Source: HGM04593 sp045591315 (GTDB taxonomy: Bacteria; Bacteroidota; Bacteroidia; Bacteroidales; Bacteroidaceae). From it: a DNA stretch of 64,000 bases. The DNA is taken from NCBI GenBank assembly GCA_045591315.1, contig JAZNSN010000058.1, positions 1-64,000 of the forward strand, written 5' to 3'. Made by a program: the position numbers and the translations under genes. The number at the start of each line of letters is the position of its first letter. Within the stretch, counting starts at the first letter, position 1. This document shows, piece by piece, positions 26,171-36,166 of the stretch. The notes below the pieces were generated by a model, which worked only from the letters and a program-made list of their open reading frames with translations, was not told where the DNA came from and ran no database searches.

Positions 26171-27045
26171 TATTTATATTTCTTTATTTTATTATATAAT
26201 GTAAACGTTGCCACATATAGCTTCATTGAAAACTTGGCAATTTGCTTGCCAAGCCAATGGTCTTTGCTGTATATATCGATATAATAGCAACGCGATTTCC
26301 CCCATTCTTTGAAACGCTTCACTGGGTCTCCTTTCTCAGTCTTTACATGGCGGTGTATAGCCTGTGCTGTCGCAAGGTAGTACATTTTTTTGCCATTCAT
26401 CTCTACTTGGCGCGATAGAATGGCTTCCTCGCAATACAAAAACACCTTTTCATCGAAGAAGCCAATGCTTTTTATAAAAGACATTCTTGTCATAAAACAG
26501 CAACCGCTTACCTTGTGGCAGTAGTGGCACTCGCTGTAGTTGTCTATAAAATTGTAAGCTTCGTTATTTTTGCTCTTGTTGCCAAAAATATCCTTCACCC
26601 ATCCGAATGATGTACGCCAATTACCGTCTTTGCCCATCGGGCTTTGGTGAATGCCATCTGCTCCAATAATATCGCTACCACAAACCACAATGTCTGTGTC
26701 CTCTTGCATCTTTGCGAGTAGTGTAGCAAGATAATCAGTCTGCGGGAACTCCATATCTGGGTTTGCTATCAGTGCATATCCATAACCTTCTTCTGCGGCA
26801 TAACGCAATCCTACATTGTTGCCTGCATTGTATCCTCTGTTTTCATTGTTGACAATGAAAGTACATTCTTGCTCCTTGCATAATACTTCAAGAGCCTTGC
26901 GGTCATCATCACACGAACAATTATCAACAACAATAATCTCGGTTTCAACACCTTTTTGCTGCTTCAGGTAGCTAATGCACTTGCCACAGTCGGCATTGCT
27001 GTTGTAGTTAAGTATTATGGTTGCTATTCTAACTGTTTTTGACAT
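26170..27045 (-). CDS. Glycosyltransferase family 2 (rhamnosyltransferase-like)
   Basis: GT-A fold: TIILNYNSNADCGKCISYL, VVDNCSCDD, NRGYNAGNNVGL and ANPDMEF, the layout of WbbL-type rhamnosyltransferases. The later CCFMTRMSFIKSIGFFDE and EEAILSRQV also match. The start codon region (GACAT on the plus strand) resembles the terminal unit of the intergenic elements; element D begins 28 bases upstream. Donor sugar is an inference. Confidence 0.88.
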   Translation of the reverse strand: MSKTVRIATIILNYNSNADCGKCISYLKQQKGVETEIIVVDNCSCDDDRKALEVLCKEQECTFIVNNENRGYNAGNNVGLRYAAEEGYGYALIANPDMEFPQTDYLATLLAKMQEDTDIVVCGSDIIGADGIHQSPMGKDGNWRTSFGWVKDIFGNKSKNNEAYNFIDNYSECHYCHKVSGCCFMTRMSFIKSIGFFDEKVFLYCEEAILSRQVEMNGKKMYYLATAQAIHRHVKTEKGDPVKRFKEWGKSRCYYIDIYSKDHWLGKQIAKFSMKLYVATFTLYNKIKKYK

Positions 27046-27072
27046 AAGAATACGAATTACAAATAATCCTGA

Positions 27073-27304
27073 TTTTTAGACAAAAGTACAGAAGGACATA
27101 AGTTTTGTGGTTGCAGTATTAGTATGGAACTTTCCTACAATTATTGTTGGAATGCACTTCCTGTGCATTTGATAAATATATTTGAACACCTTGTATGCAA
27201 TCGTTTGTATGCAGAGGTTTATCAATTATATTTATCGGTTAGTTCCATTTTGCCAATACGAATGTTTTCTGTATATCTTTGTTCTTATGTTCTTGTGTCC
27301 TAAA
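27073..27304. repeat. Intergenic element D (diverged member)
   Basis: Left end TTTTTAGACA with units ACAAAAGT, ACAGAAGG, ACATAAGT; right end TCTTTGTT-CTTATGTT-CTTGTGTC-CTAAA. The inside shares no core with A-C but has its own nested inverted repeats: GTATTAG..TATGGAAC with GTTCCATT..CAATAC, and GATAAATATATTTGA with TCAATTATATTTATC (14 of 15 paired) around a GTATGCA hairpin. Confidence 0.7.
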
Positions 27305-27309
27305 TCCTG

Positions 27310-29190
27310 TTATTTATATAGTTTCAGATATAATCTGCGGCGGATGTTGCCGGTGAAACGAGCAATCTTGTCAATGGCTGGGAATATATTCTTTCCGCAG
27401 GTGATGCGTAAACTGCCACGGTCAAAAGCTGTTGCTCTGCCACCAAGGCAAATAATATTGAAAAGTTCTTTCATAGTTAACTTACGTACAAAGTCTGTCC
27501 CGTCGAACTCGGTGCCCTTTTGCAGTGGGGTGATGTCAATGTCTTTCTTTAGCCTTATTATCTCCTCAACTGCATTCTTGCCCCATTGCCAGAAATGCTC
27601 ATTTAGAGGTACAGGGCTGTTGAAAACTTCTTTGCAAATCCATCTGGCAATCTCTATATTGTTTCTGATAATCTCGTTTTCACAGTATGTGCTGTTTTCA
27701 GGAAAAACTGGCTCAACGCATTCTCCTATTTTCTTGTATCCTATTGTACTTGGGTATGGTGATGCAGAGAAGTAATTCTCAATCAATGTTGTGCCCTCTG
27801 TGCTCAACTGTTCTGGCCGGTAGAATGTGTGATAGCGCCCGTATTGGCTGCCGAGTATATCGCTCCTCACTCCATAGTAGAAGAACTCTGTTTCGGGATA
27901 CCCTTCCTCCTTGAGTAGGCAATTTATCATAAGACGTGTTGTTCCCAACCAACCGATATCCACCATCGCCGTCTTTTTATTGCTTAGCACACCCTCTTGC
28001 CTGAAATAGCTTATAAGTGTTTTGCGCTTTTCTTTAGCTCGTTTCTGGAGCTCGGGCAGATATGTACTCTCTTGATTGAATATCCTTTCAATGAAGTCCT
28101 GTTCCTGTTTCTTGCCGGCAATGCGGTCGTAATTGAACTTTATGCCAAAGTCCTTTGAAAGCTCATCCTTTGTTGTGGCTAATGAGTGCAACAGGCTGTC
28201 GATGCTTTTGCCAATAATGGTGTGCTTGTCCTGTACGGCAAGAAATTTCTTTGCTGATGCATTGCTCATATATGGCAACAGCAACGATTTGCGGGATACA
28301 AAAAGGTATTTGAACTCGATATCCTCGTGTGGCAGTTCTTCTGCGATTTTTTGCAGTATATAACTGTCTCTTGATAGGAAATAGAGTTTTTTTATTCCCT
28401 CGTCACGGCTCGTTTCAATGACCTTGTTTACATAGGATATGTAGGCCGGTGCTATAAAATTGGCTGCCAGCGATGCGTATGGATTTTTGAAGATAATACG
28501 CGCAGCCCGACTATGTCCTGTCAAAATAGAACTTTCGTAGTGCATTTCGCTTGACGGTGGTAGTATGGCACTCATCTCCGCACTATTGAAGGCTGTGTTG
28601 ATCATAGTTACTATTATACCGCATTGTCTTGCTTTTTTTACATCACTGATAGGGTGGTCGCCATAGTGCTCCCACTTTTCGGGCTGCAGTTTTTCTTTTA
28701 GTCTTTTATACAGTGTGCCATTTGATTTTCGTGCGTTCCACTCACACGAAACATAAACAGTCTCAGAGTGTTCAATGCATCCTCCACGCTCAAGCACCTC
28801 TTTAAGAAAATCACTTGGCATATACATGTCAGAGATAAAACTGATTGTATAACCCTCTTTACGCTTCTTTTTTATGACGTCTCTTATTGCCGGGTTTGCT
28901 ATCAAGTTCTCTGCTTCAACGCACTTTTCAGCCTCTATCAATTGTGCCGGTGTGTATTCGGCAAAGCCTGCAATCTCCTCACTGTTGTATATATCCTCAA
29001 TCGTTACATCCTTGTCATGTTTGCGTATTCTAGCTTCGCTTTCTGCACCCTTGCGCCAAAGATGAAAATCTTCTCGCTTTGCTTTATCGTTTGGGTACAA
29101 CTTGTGCGCGAGAATGTAGAATATATTCCCAGGCTTTCCGCACTTGCGGATTAGGGTAGTATCGAATATGTCAAATGATGCGAGTTTCAT
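27310..29190 (-). CDS. HAD-family hydrolase with long C-terminal domain
   Basis: Residues 1 to about 200 form a haloacid-dehalogenase domain: motif I SFDIFDTTLI, motif II FISDMYMPS, motif III Lys region and motif IV HYGDHPISDV. The remaining 400 residues, starting near YISYVNKVIE and with the segment LYFLSRDSYILQKI, belong to a type often found in capsule clusters but without a known activity. It may be a phosphatase or a sugar/phosphate transferase. It overlaps the upstream GT4 gene by 4 bases and is followed by element D. Confidence 0.72.
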   Translation of the reverse strand: MKLASFDIFDTTLIRKCGKPGNIFYILAHKLYPNDKAKREDFHLWRKGAESEARIRKHDKDVTIEDIYNSEEIAGFAEYTPAQLIEAEKCVEAENLIANPAIRDVIKKKRKEGYTISFISDMYMPSDFLKEVLERGGCIEHSETVYVSCEWNARKSNGTLYKRLKEKLQPEKWEHYGDHPISDVKKARQCGIIVTMINTAFNSAEMSAILPPSSEMHYESSILTGHSRAARIIFKNPYASLAANFIAPAYISYVNKVIETSRDEGIKKLYFLSRDSYILQKIAEELPHEDIEFKYLFVSRKSLLLPYMSNASAKKFLAVQDKHTIIGKSIDSLLHSLATTKDELSKDFGIKFNYDRIAGKKQEQDFIERIFNQESTYLPELQKRAKEKRKTLISYFRQEGVLSNKKTAMVDIGWLGTTRLMINCLLKEEGYPETEFFYYGVRSDILGSQYGRYHTFYRPEQLSTEGTTLIENYFSASPYPSTIGYKKIGECVEPVFPENSTYCENEIIRNNIEIARWICKEVFNSPVPLNEHFWQWGKNAVEEIIRLKKDIDITPLQKGTEFDGTDFVRKLTMKELFNIICLGGRATAFDRGSLRITCGKNIFPAIDKIARFTGNIRRRLYLKLYK

Positions 29191-30257
29191 TGTATATTCA
29201 ATGTCTCTTTTAGTTTATTATATGAACTATCCCAATTGAATTGCTTGATGAATTCATTGCCGTTCCTTGCAATGCGGTGGCGCAGTCCGTCATCTTTGAT
29301 AAGGCGAATTATATTGTTTGCAAGTCCTTGTGCGTCCTTTATTGGCGAAACAAGGGCAGTTTCTCTATTCTTTGCCATTTCAAGATAACCCTTGTTGTTG
29401 GTGCAAGCAACTGCTACACCGCAAATCATTGCCTCTCCAATGGGTAATCCCCAGCCCTCAATATTGCTTGTCCCAATGAAAATGGCTCCATTGTTGTAAA
29501 TTTCGTTAAGTTTCTCTTTGCTCGGCAGTTGATAATATGTAATCCACTCAGGTAGTGATGCTGGCGTCGGTGGTGTGCCGAACAAATTCGCTTTCAATTG
29601 CGGTATTTCTTTTTTAACAATATCAAGCGCTTCAAGTCCATATTTCGCTCCTTTCAACTCAATGGTGTGGTATAGCATTGTGACGCTGTGTTTATCTTTG
29701 TCACTTATATTTATTTCCTCTTTAAAATCGTTGAAATTAAAACCATTGTATATGAGTGTGCACGTTTCGTTTTCTTCGTTTTCAATGATTTCCTGTAACC
29801 ATTTAGAAATTACAATTTTTTTTAGCGGATAATGATACGTTTCTCTTAACTTTTCATCTGTAACCGCTCCCCAGTTTTCATATCCTTGGATGAAATAGTA
29901 TTTGTTTTCGGTAGGGTAGTCTTTTACATACATTGCGGTATATGGAGAAGTGCAAATGTATATATCACCCTTGGGTATGTGTCTGTAATTGAGTGAGAAT
30001 GTCAGGTGCTCTTTTACACGCTTGTCAAGGTTAAACCATTTGCGGCAACTATACCCTTTTATGAGCGTTTGGATGTATCTCACACAGTTTGTCAGTTTGA
30101 AATAGAGTGATTTCTTCCTCCAGAACAGCGAACCGGAATATACGATATTCACCCTGTGCCCATCGGCTACAAGCCTATTGGCATATTCATAAACCACCTT
30201 GTAGCCACCGGTTGGGCCGTCAACAGGGTGAGGGAATATGAAGGTGATGTTGCTCAT
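29187..30257 (-). CDS. Glycosyltransferase family 4
   Basis: The start ITFIFPHPVDGPTGGYKVVYE and the C-terminal donor site with GTSNIEGWGLPIGEAMICG mark a GT4 enzyme of the capsule type that processes glycan on a lipid carrier. It overlaps both neighbours by 4 bases, so it is translationally coupled. Sugar unknown. Confidence 0.87.
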   Translation of the reverse strand: MSNITFIFPHPVDGPTGGYKVVYEYANRLVADGHRVNIVYSGSLFWRKKSLYFKLTNCVRYIQTLIKGYSCRKWFNLDKRVKEHLTFSLNYRHIPKGDIYICTSPYTAMYVKDYPTENKYYFIQGYENWGAVTDEKLRETYHYPLKKIVISKWLQEIIENEENETCTLIYNGFNFNDFKEEINISDKDKHSVTMLYHTIELKGAKYGLEALDIVKKEIPQLKANLFGTPPTPASLPEWITYYQLPSKEKLNEIYNNGAIFIGTSNIEGWGLPIGEAMICGVAVACTNNKGYLEMAKNRETALVSPIKDAQGLANNIIRLIKDDGLRHRIARNGNEFIKQFNWDSSYNKLKETLNIQ

Positions 30258-31447
30258 TTACTAGTTATCTCTTTAAAGATTTCAAGCCATTGCTTTGCTA
30301 TAATCTTTGCATCAAACTTTTTGACAGACTCTTGGCAATTACTTATCATTTTTTTTCTTTCGAATTCGTTTTCCATTAGCCATTCAAGCCGTTCTATGAA
30401 CTTTCTCTTGTTGAATGCCGGAATCTTGTAGCCGTTAACCCCGTCTATGATAATGTCATCAAGACTAGAAAAACTGTTGTATACAATAGGAATACATCCA
30501 TACATCAGTGCTTCAAGAATAACCATTGGAAAACCTTCAGAAGAACTTGTCATACAAATGAAACTTCCTTCTTTATAGTATTCATGTGGATTGCAGAAAC
30601 CAGTAAAACATACATTGGGGATATTGTGATACTTGACTATGTCTCTAAAGTATTCAATATTTCCGCTACCCATAATGCAAAGTTCCCAGTCAGGGTGTCG
30701 TTTGGCAATTGTTTTCCATATATCAAACATCCTGTCAACTCTTTTTGTCCCGTATTCAACCCTACCGCACCAGAGGATTTTCTTCTTCTTCTTTATGACT
30801 ACTTTTTGCTCAAGTTCTATAGGATTGTTTATAGCGCAGATCTTTTTCTGTTCACCTTTCCCAAATTTTAGTTGCTTTTCTAGGTCTTTTATATGACTTT
30901 TGCTAAGCAGTACAAATTTGTCAGAATTGTCAATAAACAACCTAAACATGGCGTTTCCCTTTTTAATATTCTTTTTTCCTTTTATTAAGTGAAACTTTAG
31001 GAAAAGGGCAAAGTCTTTGAGCCATGCAGTCATTGACTGCTGTAGTTTGTATTTATTGAAGAATGAATGTCTTAATATATCATTGTTGTATGTGACAGCA
31101 AAATGCCTTGTAATTACCAACTTTGTACCTGTCTTTTTTTTGACGATTGTGCAAAGTTCTGTTAAAGTTTCGCATTCACTATGCTGGTGTAATATTATGT
31201 CAATCCCCCGCTCTTCTATAAATGCAGTGAAAAATTCTACATTTTGTATCGAAAGAATATTTTGGTATTCAGGAAGATGAAATTGTGGAATTCCTTTTAT
31301 CTCAAATACTTTGTTGTTGCTTGGTGAAACTGCTATAAAATAGATATTACATTCATTAACCCATTCCTTTGCCAGAATGGATGATACACGTTTAATACCG
31401 CCAGTAAATTGAGGCGCAAGATCGTAGTTTGTTATACAGATATTCAT
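30254..31447 (-). CDS. Glycosyltransferase family 4
   Basis: GT-B enzyme with N-terminal PQFTGGIKRVSSILAKEW and a C-terminal donor site with SSSEGFPMVILEALMYGC and NGYKIPAFN. The mid part has a helical basic region (KGKKNIKKGN). It resembles the next gene in the operon (31476-32639) in layout, and the two may be old duplicates acting on neighbouring linkages. Confidence 0.87.
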   Translation of the reverse strand: MNICITNYDLAPQFTGGIKRVSSILAKEWVNECNIYFIAVSPSNNKVFEIKGIPQFHLPEYQNILSIQNVEFFTAFIEERGIDIILHQHSECETLTELCTIVKKKTGTKLVITRHFAVTYNNDILRHSFFNKYKLQQSMTAWLKDFALFLKFHLIKGKKNIKKGNAMFRLFIDNSDKFVLLSKSHIKDLEKQLKFGKGEQKKICAINNPIELEQKVVIKKKKKILWCGRVEYGTKRVDRMFDIWKTIAKRHPDWELCIMGSGNIEYFRDIVKYHNIPNVCFTGFCNPHEYYKEGSFICMTSSSEGFPMVILEALMYGCIPIVYNSFSSLDDIIIDGVNGYKIPAFNKRKFIERLEWLMENEFERKKMISNCQESVKKFDAKIIAKQWLEIFKEITSK

Positions 31448-31475
31448 ATTTCTGTTTTTACAACAGTAGGAAATG

Positions 31476-32639
31476 TTATAAATCTTCCAATAGCTTAATC
31501 CATTCTTTAATAATAGTTTTTATATTGAATTTCTCAATATAAGAACGTCCATTCCTTTTCTGCATTTGCAGATAATCGTTGTCTCTGATGAGTTTGCTTA
31601 ATGCTTCTTCGTACTTCTTATGTTTGAATGGTTCAATGAGTATTCCATTATATCCATCATGTATAATTTCTCCGGCGGCCTCAAAACTATTGTATGCAAT
31701 GGGGACACATCCGTATTTCTGCGCTTCAACTAAAACCATTCCAAAGGCTTCGTGTGAACTCATCATACAAACGATTTTACTTTTTTTAAAATATTTTTCT
31801 GAAGGTTGCTGTCCTACATATTCAATATTTTGCAGTTTCAAGTCGGCTGTGATTCTTTTATATTCGTTAGCATAATTACCATCTCCAACGACAATAACTT
31901 TCCAATCATTGTATATATATTGGAGCTCTTTCCAAATACGCAATAGTCTATCTAATCTTTTTTGGAATGTAAGTCTTCCTACAAAAAGAATGATGTTTTC
32001 TTTCTCAATGGTATTATCTTCATTGTTTTCTAAAACAATTGGATTCATAATTGTATGAAAACGTGACTTGAAATCCTGTGGGTATAATGTTTGAAAAAAT
32101 GCCGTATGTTCTTTGTTGACAGAAACAAAAGCATCTATATTTTCTATATCATAATCTTTGAACTTGCTAATTGATTTTTTTACAAATGATGATCGTTTTG
32201 AATTTAAATATAAGTTATACAATGGACGAATAAACGGGTTGCATTCATGAAGAGTCTTTTCTTTGAAGTCATCAAACTCTCTAAGACACATAAGCGGATT
32301 GAAATGATAGGTATATATAAACTTAGTGCCAGTTGTCTTTTTTACGTCAATGCATAGTTCTAAAAGTCCTCCTTTAGGTGTTCCCTGAAGGAGTAAATAG
32401 TCAATGTGTTTCTCTTTAATAGTTTTGATTAATAGTTTTTTGTTCTCGTTAGAGCAAATGTCATGTATTTGTGGAAACAGTATATCATTTATTGCAGGTG
32501 TGGTCTTAGGAATAAAGTAGAGGCTCCAAACAAAATATCCATTTTTTAATAGCTCTTCCTTTAATATATAACTTACAGTTTCTACACCTCCAAAACCTAG
32601 GACCTGTTGACACTCACTTATTATGCAGATATTTTTCAT
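31476..32639 (-). CDS. Glycosyltransferase family 4
   Basis: GT4 with CQQVLGFGGVETVSYIL at the start, ILFVGRLTFQKRLDRLL, and donor site SSHEAFGMVLVEAQKYGC. It ends 28 bases before the similar GT4 gene downstream and overlaps the GT2 gene upstream by 4 bases. DNA here is markedly AT-rich compared with the housekeeping flanks, consistent with horizontal transfer. Confidence 0.88.
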   Translation of the reverse strand: MKNICIISECQQVLGFGGVETVSYILKEELLKNGYFVWSLYFIPKTTPAINDILFPQIHDICSNENKKLLIKTIKEKHIDYLLLQGTPKGGLLELCIDVKKTTGTKFIYTYHFNPLMCLREFDDFKEKTLHECNPFIRPLYNLYLNSKRSSFVKKSISKFKDYDIENIDAFVSVNKEHTAFFQTLYPQDFKSRFHTIMNPIVLENNEDNTIEKENIILFVGRLTFQKRLDRLLRIWKELQYIYNDWKVIVVGDGNYANEYKRITADLKLQNIEYVGQQPSEKYFKKSKIVCMMSSHEAFGMVLVEAQKYGCVPIAYNSFEAAGEIIHDGYNGILIEPFKHKKYEEALSKLIRDNDYLQMQKRNGRSYIEKFNIKTIIKEWIKLLEDL

Positions 32640-33577
32640 CTATTAGACAGTTTATTTTGTAGTTTCTTTATATTTATTGCTAAAAAACGAATGATCGGGT
32701 TTGAACTGTAAAAAATAGCTTTACTAGTGAATGTTAATTTATAATTATATACTTTGATGTCATTTTTAAGTTCTTTATAAAACTTGTGACATTTCATACC
32801 TTTAACACAATATTTATAGCCCCAAAATGATATAAAATGTCTGTAACGGTTCTCAATTGTGCTTGATTTGTATGTGTCGATTTCGTTATTTGGAATAGAT
32901 TTTGTCAAAAAATGATAGAATCGATACTCATATTCGGGCGTTGTCGTGTGTGTGTGTACTGCGCTTTGTGGCGTTAGCCTGTAGTTGTAGATGCTTTTAT
33001 TGATTACTGCAACATATTTCTTATTGCTGTTAAAGTTTAGTCTGATATTCATGATGACATCTTCCCCAACTCTAATATCTCTTGGAATGTCGAAAACATT
33101 TTCTGTAAACAGATGTCTTCTGAATAATTTATTCCATGGCGAAAAATATAGGTTTGCTCTTAATGATATTAGCTTATGTATATATTCTATTGTGGAGATA
33201 CGTGTTGTGTACAATTGTTTTTCATTTATGACAATATCAATATCGTTGTTTTTCGCTTTATGTAACTCGCCTAAATAAATTGTTGATATTGTATCATCTC
33301 CATCCACAAATGTTATCCATTCACAGTCTTCTGCTTCTTCTACCCCACGGGCTCTGGCACGTGTTACACCAGCATTCTCCTGGTGAATGACGGTTATGCG
33401 TGTATCTTTTTTCGCGTATTCATCGCATATATTACCTGCATTGTCGGGTGTTCCGTCATCAACAAGTATAAGACGGAAATTAGTGTATGTCTGTGCCAGA
33501 ATGCTTTCAATGCACTCAGCGATATACTTTTCAACTTTATATACAGGAACAATTACTCCAATAAGGCCTTTTTGCAT
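32636..33577 (-). CDS. Glycosyltransferase family 2
   Basis: GT-A enzyme: VIVPVYKVEKYIAECIESI, VDDGTPDNAG and the DXD motif in FVDGDDTIS, followed by FSPWNKLFRR and GEDVIMNIRL. All are conserved in capsule GT2 enzymes. The C-terminal part is basic and could contact membrane. It lies 2 bases from the upstream gene. Confidence 0.9.
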   Translation of the reverse strand: MQKGLIGVIVPVYKVEKYIAECIESILAQTYTNFRLILVDDGTPDNAGNICDEYAKKDTRITVIHQENAGVTRARARGVEEAEDCEWITFVDGDDTISTIYLGELHKAKNNDIDIVINEKQLYTTRISTIEYIHKLISLRANLYFSPWNKLFRRHLFTENVFDIPRDIRVGEDVIMNIRLNFNSNKKYVAVINKSIYNYRLTPQSAVHTHTTTPEYEYRFYHFLTKSIPNNEIDTYKSSTIENRYRHFISFWGYKYCVKGMKCHKFYKELKNDIKVYNYKLTFTSKAIFYSSNPIIRFLAINIKKLQNKLSNR

Positions 33578-33579
33578 GT

Positions 33580-34617
33580 CTAATACTCTATTATTTCAAA
33601 GGGTTTGTTGTAAATTTTTGAAGCAGCATAAGGGTAACCGCTTTTATACATTTTTCCGGTGCGTAATAAGAATATCCTATCGGCATTAGCTATTGTGAAG
33701 AAATCGAGGAAGGTCTTTTCATAAACCTCATATTCATCGTGTTCGTTATTAGCATCAATATGTGTGACATTTCCGGGATTTACATGCACATATTCAAACT
33801 TTGATGCCATTTGAAGAAATGTTGTACTATCCGAGTTTACCAAGATCTTCTTATTTGGGAATCGCTCGTGAAGAATTTGTAACTGATACAGGTTCTTCTC
33901 AATAAGTTCATTCTTCTCTTCGTTCGGCAATTCTATGTTGATTCCCGTTGTTTCGTTAAAGTCCCCTAAAAGATTCATAAAGCGGAAAGAGGTGCTTATA
34001 TATGAATTATTAAGTTTCCTCTTCTCTCTCTCGATACTTTCAGCAAGTCTTTCAGTTGGTTTAAATAATTCGTTGAATAATTGCGAATAGTTTCCATTGT
34101 ATGAAAACAATGCATTTGTTCTCACGTGGAATTCCTTATAGTTTTTTTTGAATTCTTTTGTAAACCATTTCTTCTGTCTGGCAACTTCGTAGTCGCTTCC
34201 TGTTAATGTGTCGATATAACAGATGTCGGTAATTTCTGTGTTGTAATTCAGTTTTTCTTTCGATATGCACCAATCTGTTTTATTTGGCTCTAGGAACATC
34301 TGTAGTTCAAATGGTGAGTTGAAAATCAGTTTGAACTCTAAACCAAGTTCTTTGCATACTTCATATACCGATATTATGCCTCTTAGTCTGTCGGCTAGTC
34401 CACCGTTCTTGATTTTGCCATCGTAAATACATACAACTCTCTTGGTTCTGTGTTCTATTACAGGTGCTTCATGGGTGTATTCTGCCATTGGTACAATCTT
34501 GCCGTCCTTGAAGTCCATGTTTGCAAACATCACATTTTGCCATTTCTGCTTTTCTATGCTGTAGAAGCACTTACCAAATTTCCACCTGAGGTTTCTAATT
34601 AGAGAATGCAATGTCAT
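33580..34617 (-). CDS. Putative fucosyltransferase-like glycosyltransferase
   Basis: The region IKNGGLADRLRGIISVYE recalls the donor-domain start of NodZ/O-fucosyltransferase-type enzymes, and the C-terminal half has ILVNSDSTTFLQMA followed by DFFTIANADRIFLL, also like that superfamily (a serine/aspartate pocket for GDP-sugar). The usual HXRRXD signature is not seen, so I keep the call tentative. It sits between the Wzx flippase gene and a GT2 gene with 2-base gaps, so it is part of repeat unit assembly. Confidence 0.5.
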   Translation of the reverse strand: MTLHSLIRNLRWKFGKCFYSIEKQKWQNVMFANMDFKDGKIVPMAEYTHEAPVIEHRTKRVVCIYDGKIKNGGLADRLRGIISVYEVCKELGLEFKLIFNSPFELQMFLEPNKTDWCISKEKLNYNTEITDICYIDTLTGSDYEVARQKKWFTKEFKKNYKEFHVRTNALFSYNGNYSQLFNELFKPTERLAESIEREKRKLNNSYISTSFRFMNLLGDFNETTGINIELPNEEKNELIEKNLYQLQILHERFPNKKILVNSDSTTFLQMASKFEYVHVNPGNVTHIDANNEHDEYEVYEKTFLDFFTIANADRIFLLRTGKMYKSGYPYAASKIYNKPFEIIEY

Positions 34618-34619
34618 AT

Positions 34620-36164
34620 TTATTTTCTCTTAAAGAGTTTTATTCTTCCAACAATATCTCTAAACCCTTTTGATGTCATGCTGTAACCCACAAATGTTAG
34701 CATTGTCATTATAAATGTATATATACAGCTATTAATAATAAGATTACCCCAATCGTTGGCGTAAACTTTTTGTTGCAAGAGTGATGTATATATAATATCT
34801 GTTATAATGAATGTTATAGAAGATATTGTTATATGCGTTAAAAAGAGACTCGAATATTTAAATACAGGCAGTTTGAATCCTCTTGAAAATAGGTAATAGG
34901 GTTTCCATATATATATAATGGCAATTATAGATGCCAACGGTCCTATGAGAACACCTGCAAGCCCCCATTGACTACCGCCAATAACGGCAAAGGTCACCAT
35001 AATTGCACTCTCGGCATATGGTGCCCATACATCAGCAAACAGCCCCGAACCATAACAAAACTGGTCGAGTACTCCTCTGGCTATTCCTAATCCACTCAAT
35101 ATAGCTATCAATGCTGTAACGCTGTTTGGGAGAATATACTCTTCTCCAAGCCACACGCCTATAAATGGTGACGACAAAGTATATATGCATGAAGCAACAA
35201 TAGATGCAATGAACATTCTTAGTGCAAGCAATTCTCTGAACACCTTGAGTATATTCTGCTTATTTCCCTCGGCAATAAGATTTCCCACAGCTGCGCTTGT
35301 GCTGTTTATGGTTGCAGATATCAAGTTTTCTACCTTTTGTGTCAGTAGTGTGTAGTTTGTGTAAAGAGCTACTACCGGTAGCGATACGAATGTGTAAATT
35401 AGGAAAGGTGTCAATTGGCCTTGCACAACACCCCCGACTCTGTGTGCAAAAATCTGTTTGGTGTATGTGGCTATCTCCGGATATTTTTTATAAAGCCCAC
35501 GTCCAAGTTTTATTTCGCTTTTCAACCACGGGTAGGTCTTGTTGATTTTCCAGTTGAGTATTGATGCGTTGATTACTCCTGACAGCAGCTCGACTATAAG
35601 ATATACATAGAAACTGCCTGTATATATCGCGAGCACCATCTGCAGAATTACTTTTGATGTTATTGTCATCTGAAAGTATCCTGTGACAATATAATTGCGT
35701 TGGTCTGCTGAAAGCAAAGCTGCATGGTAGTTAACGAAATAACCTATAAGTGATGTCGTAAGATACGCATAGAATCCTACATATACTACTCCTAATGAGA
35801 ATGATGTGTCGGGGAAGATTAATGGGAGGAAAAATGAGAGTATAACTCCGCCGGCAAATATGGCGTATCCGATTTTTCGATAAAGATATCCCAGTACTGA
35901 TATTACTTCGTTAATTTTGAACTTGTCGCCATCGGCTATCGGCTTATATAACACATAGCCAATAGCTGTGCCAATACCGAGTTCAGCGAGGTTTAAGAAC
36001 GAAAGCAAGCTGCCTAACGTTCCCGTAAGTCCAATAAACTCAGCTCCGAGATAATCAAGAAGAATCTTTCTGGTAAAGAAGGCTGTAATAAGCGAGATGA
36101 GGTAACATATAAGATTCATCTTCGCATTCAGCATTGTTTTTTTTACTCTCGATTCGTTTTTCAT
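34620..36164 (-). CDS. wzx: Polysaccharide flippase, Wzx/MOP superfamily
   Basis: The 514-residue protein has about 12-14 hydrophobic helices, with a conserved N-terminal stretch KMNLICYLISLITAFFTRK, then LLSFLNLAELGIGTAIGY, as in MATE/MOP-type oligosaccharide flippases. It would move the undecaprenyl-linked repeat unit across the inner membrane for Wzy. It starts 2 bases after the cpsB-like gene stop. Confidence 0.88.
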   Translation of the reverse strand: MKNESRVKKTMLNAKMNLICYLISLITAFFTRKILLDYLGAEFIGLTGTLGSLLSFLNLAELGIGTAIGYVLYKPIADGDKFKINEVISVLGYLYRKIGYAIFAGGVILSFFLPLIFPDTSFSLGVVYVGFYAYLTTSLIGYFVNYHAALLSADQRNYIVTGYFQMTITSKVILQMVLAIYTGSFYVYLIVELLSGVINASILNWKINKTYPWLKSEIKLGRGLYKKYPEIATYTKQIFAHRVGGVVQGQLTPFLIYTFVSLPVVALYTNYTLLTQKVENLISATINSTSAAVGNLIAEGNKQNILKVFRELLALRMFIASIVASCIYTLSSPFIGVWLGEEYILPNSVTALIAILSGLGIARGVLDQFCYGSGLFADVWAPYAESAIMVTFAVIGGSQWGLAGVLIGPLASIIAIIYIWKPYYLFSRGFKLPVFKYSSLFLTHITISSITFIITDIIYTSLLQQKVYANDWGNLIINSCIYTFIMTMLTFVGYSMTSKGFRDIVGRIKLFKRK

Positions 36165-36166
36165 CC

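Noticed and set aside
27182..27775. A 197-residue rightward frame over element D and the HAD gene
   Set aside because: It spans the intergenic element and antisense of the HAD gene, with no recognisable domain.
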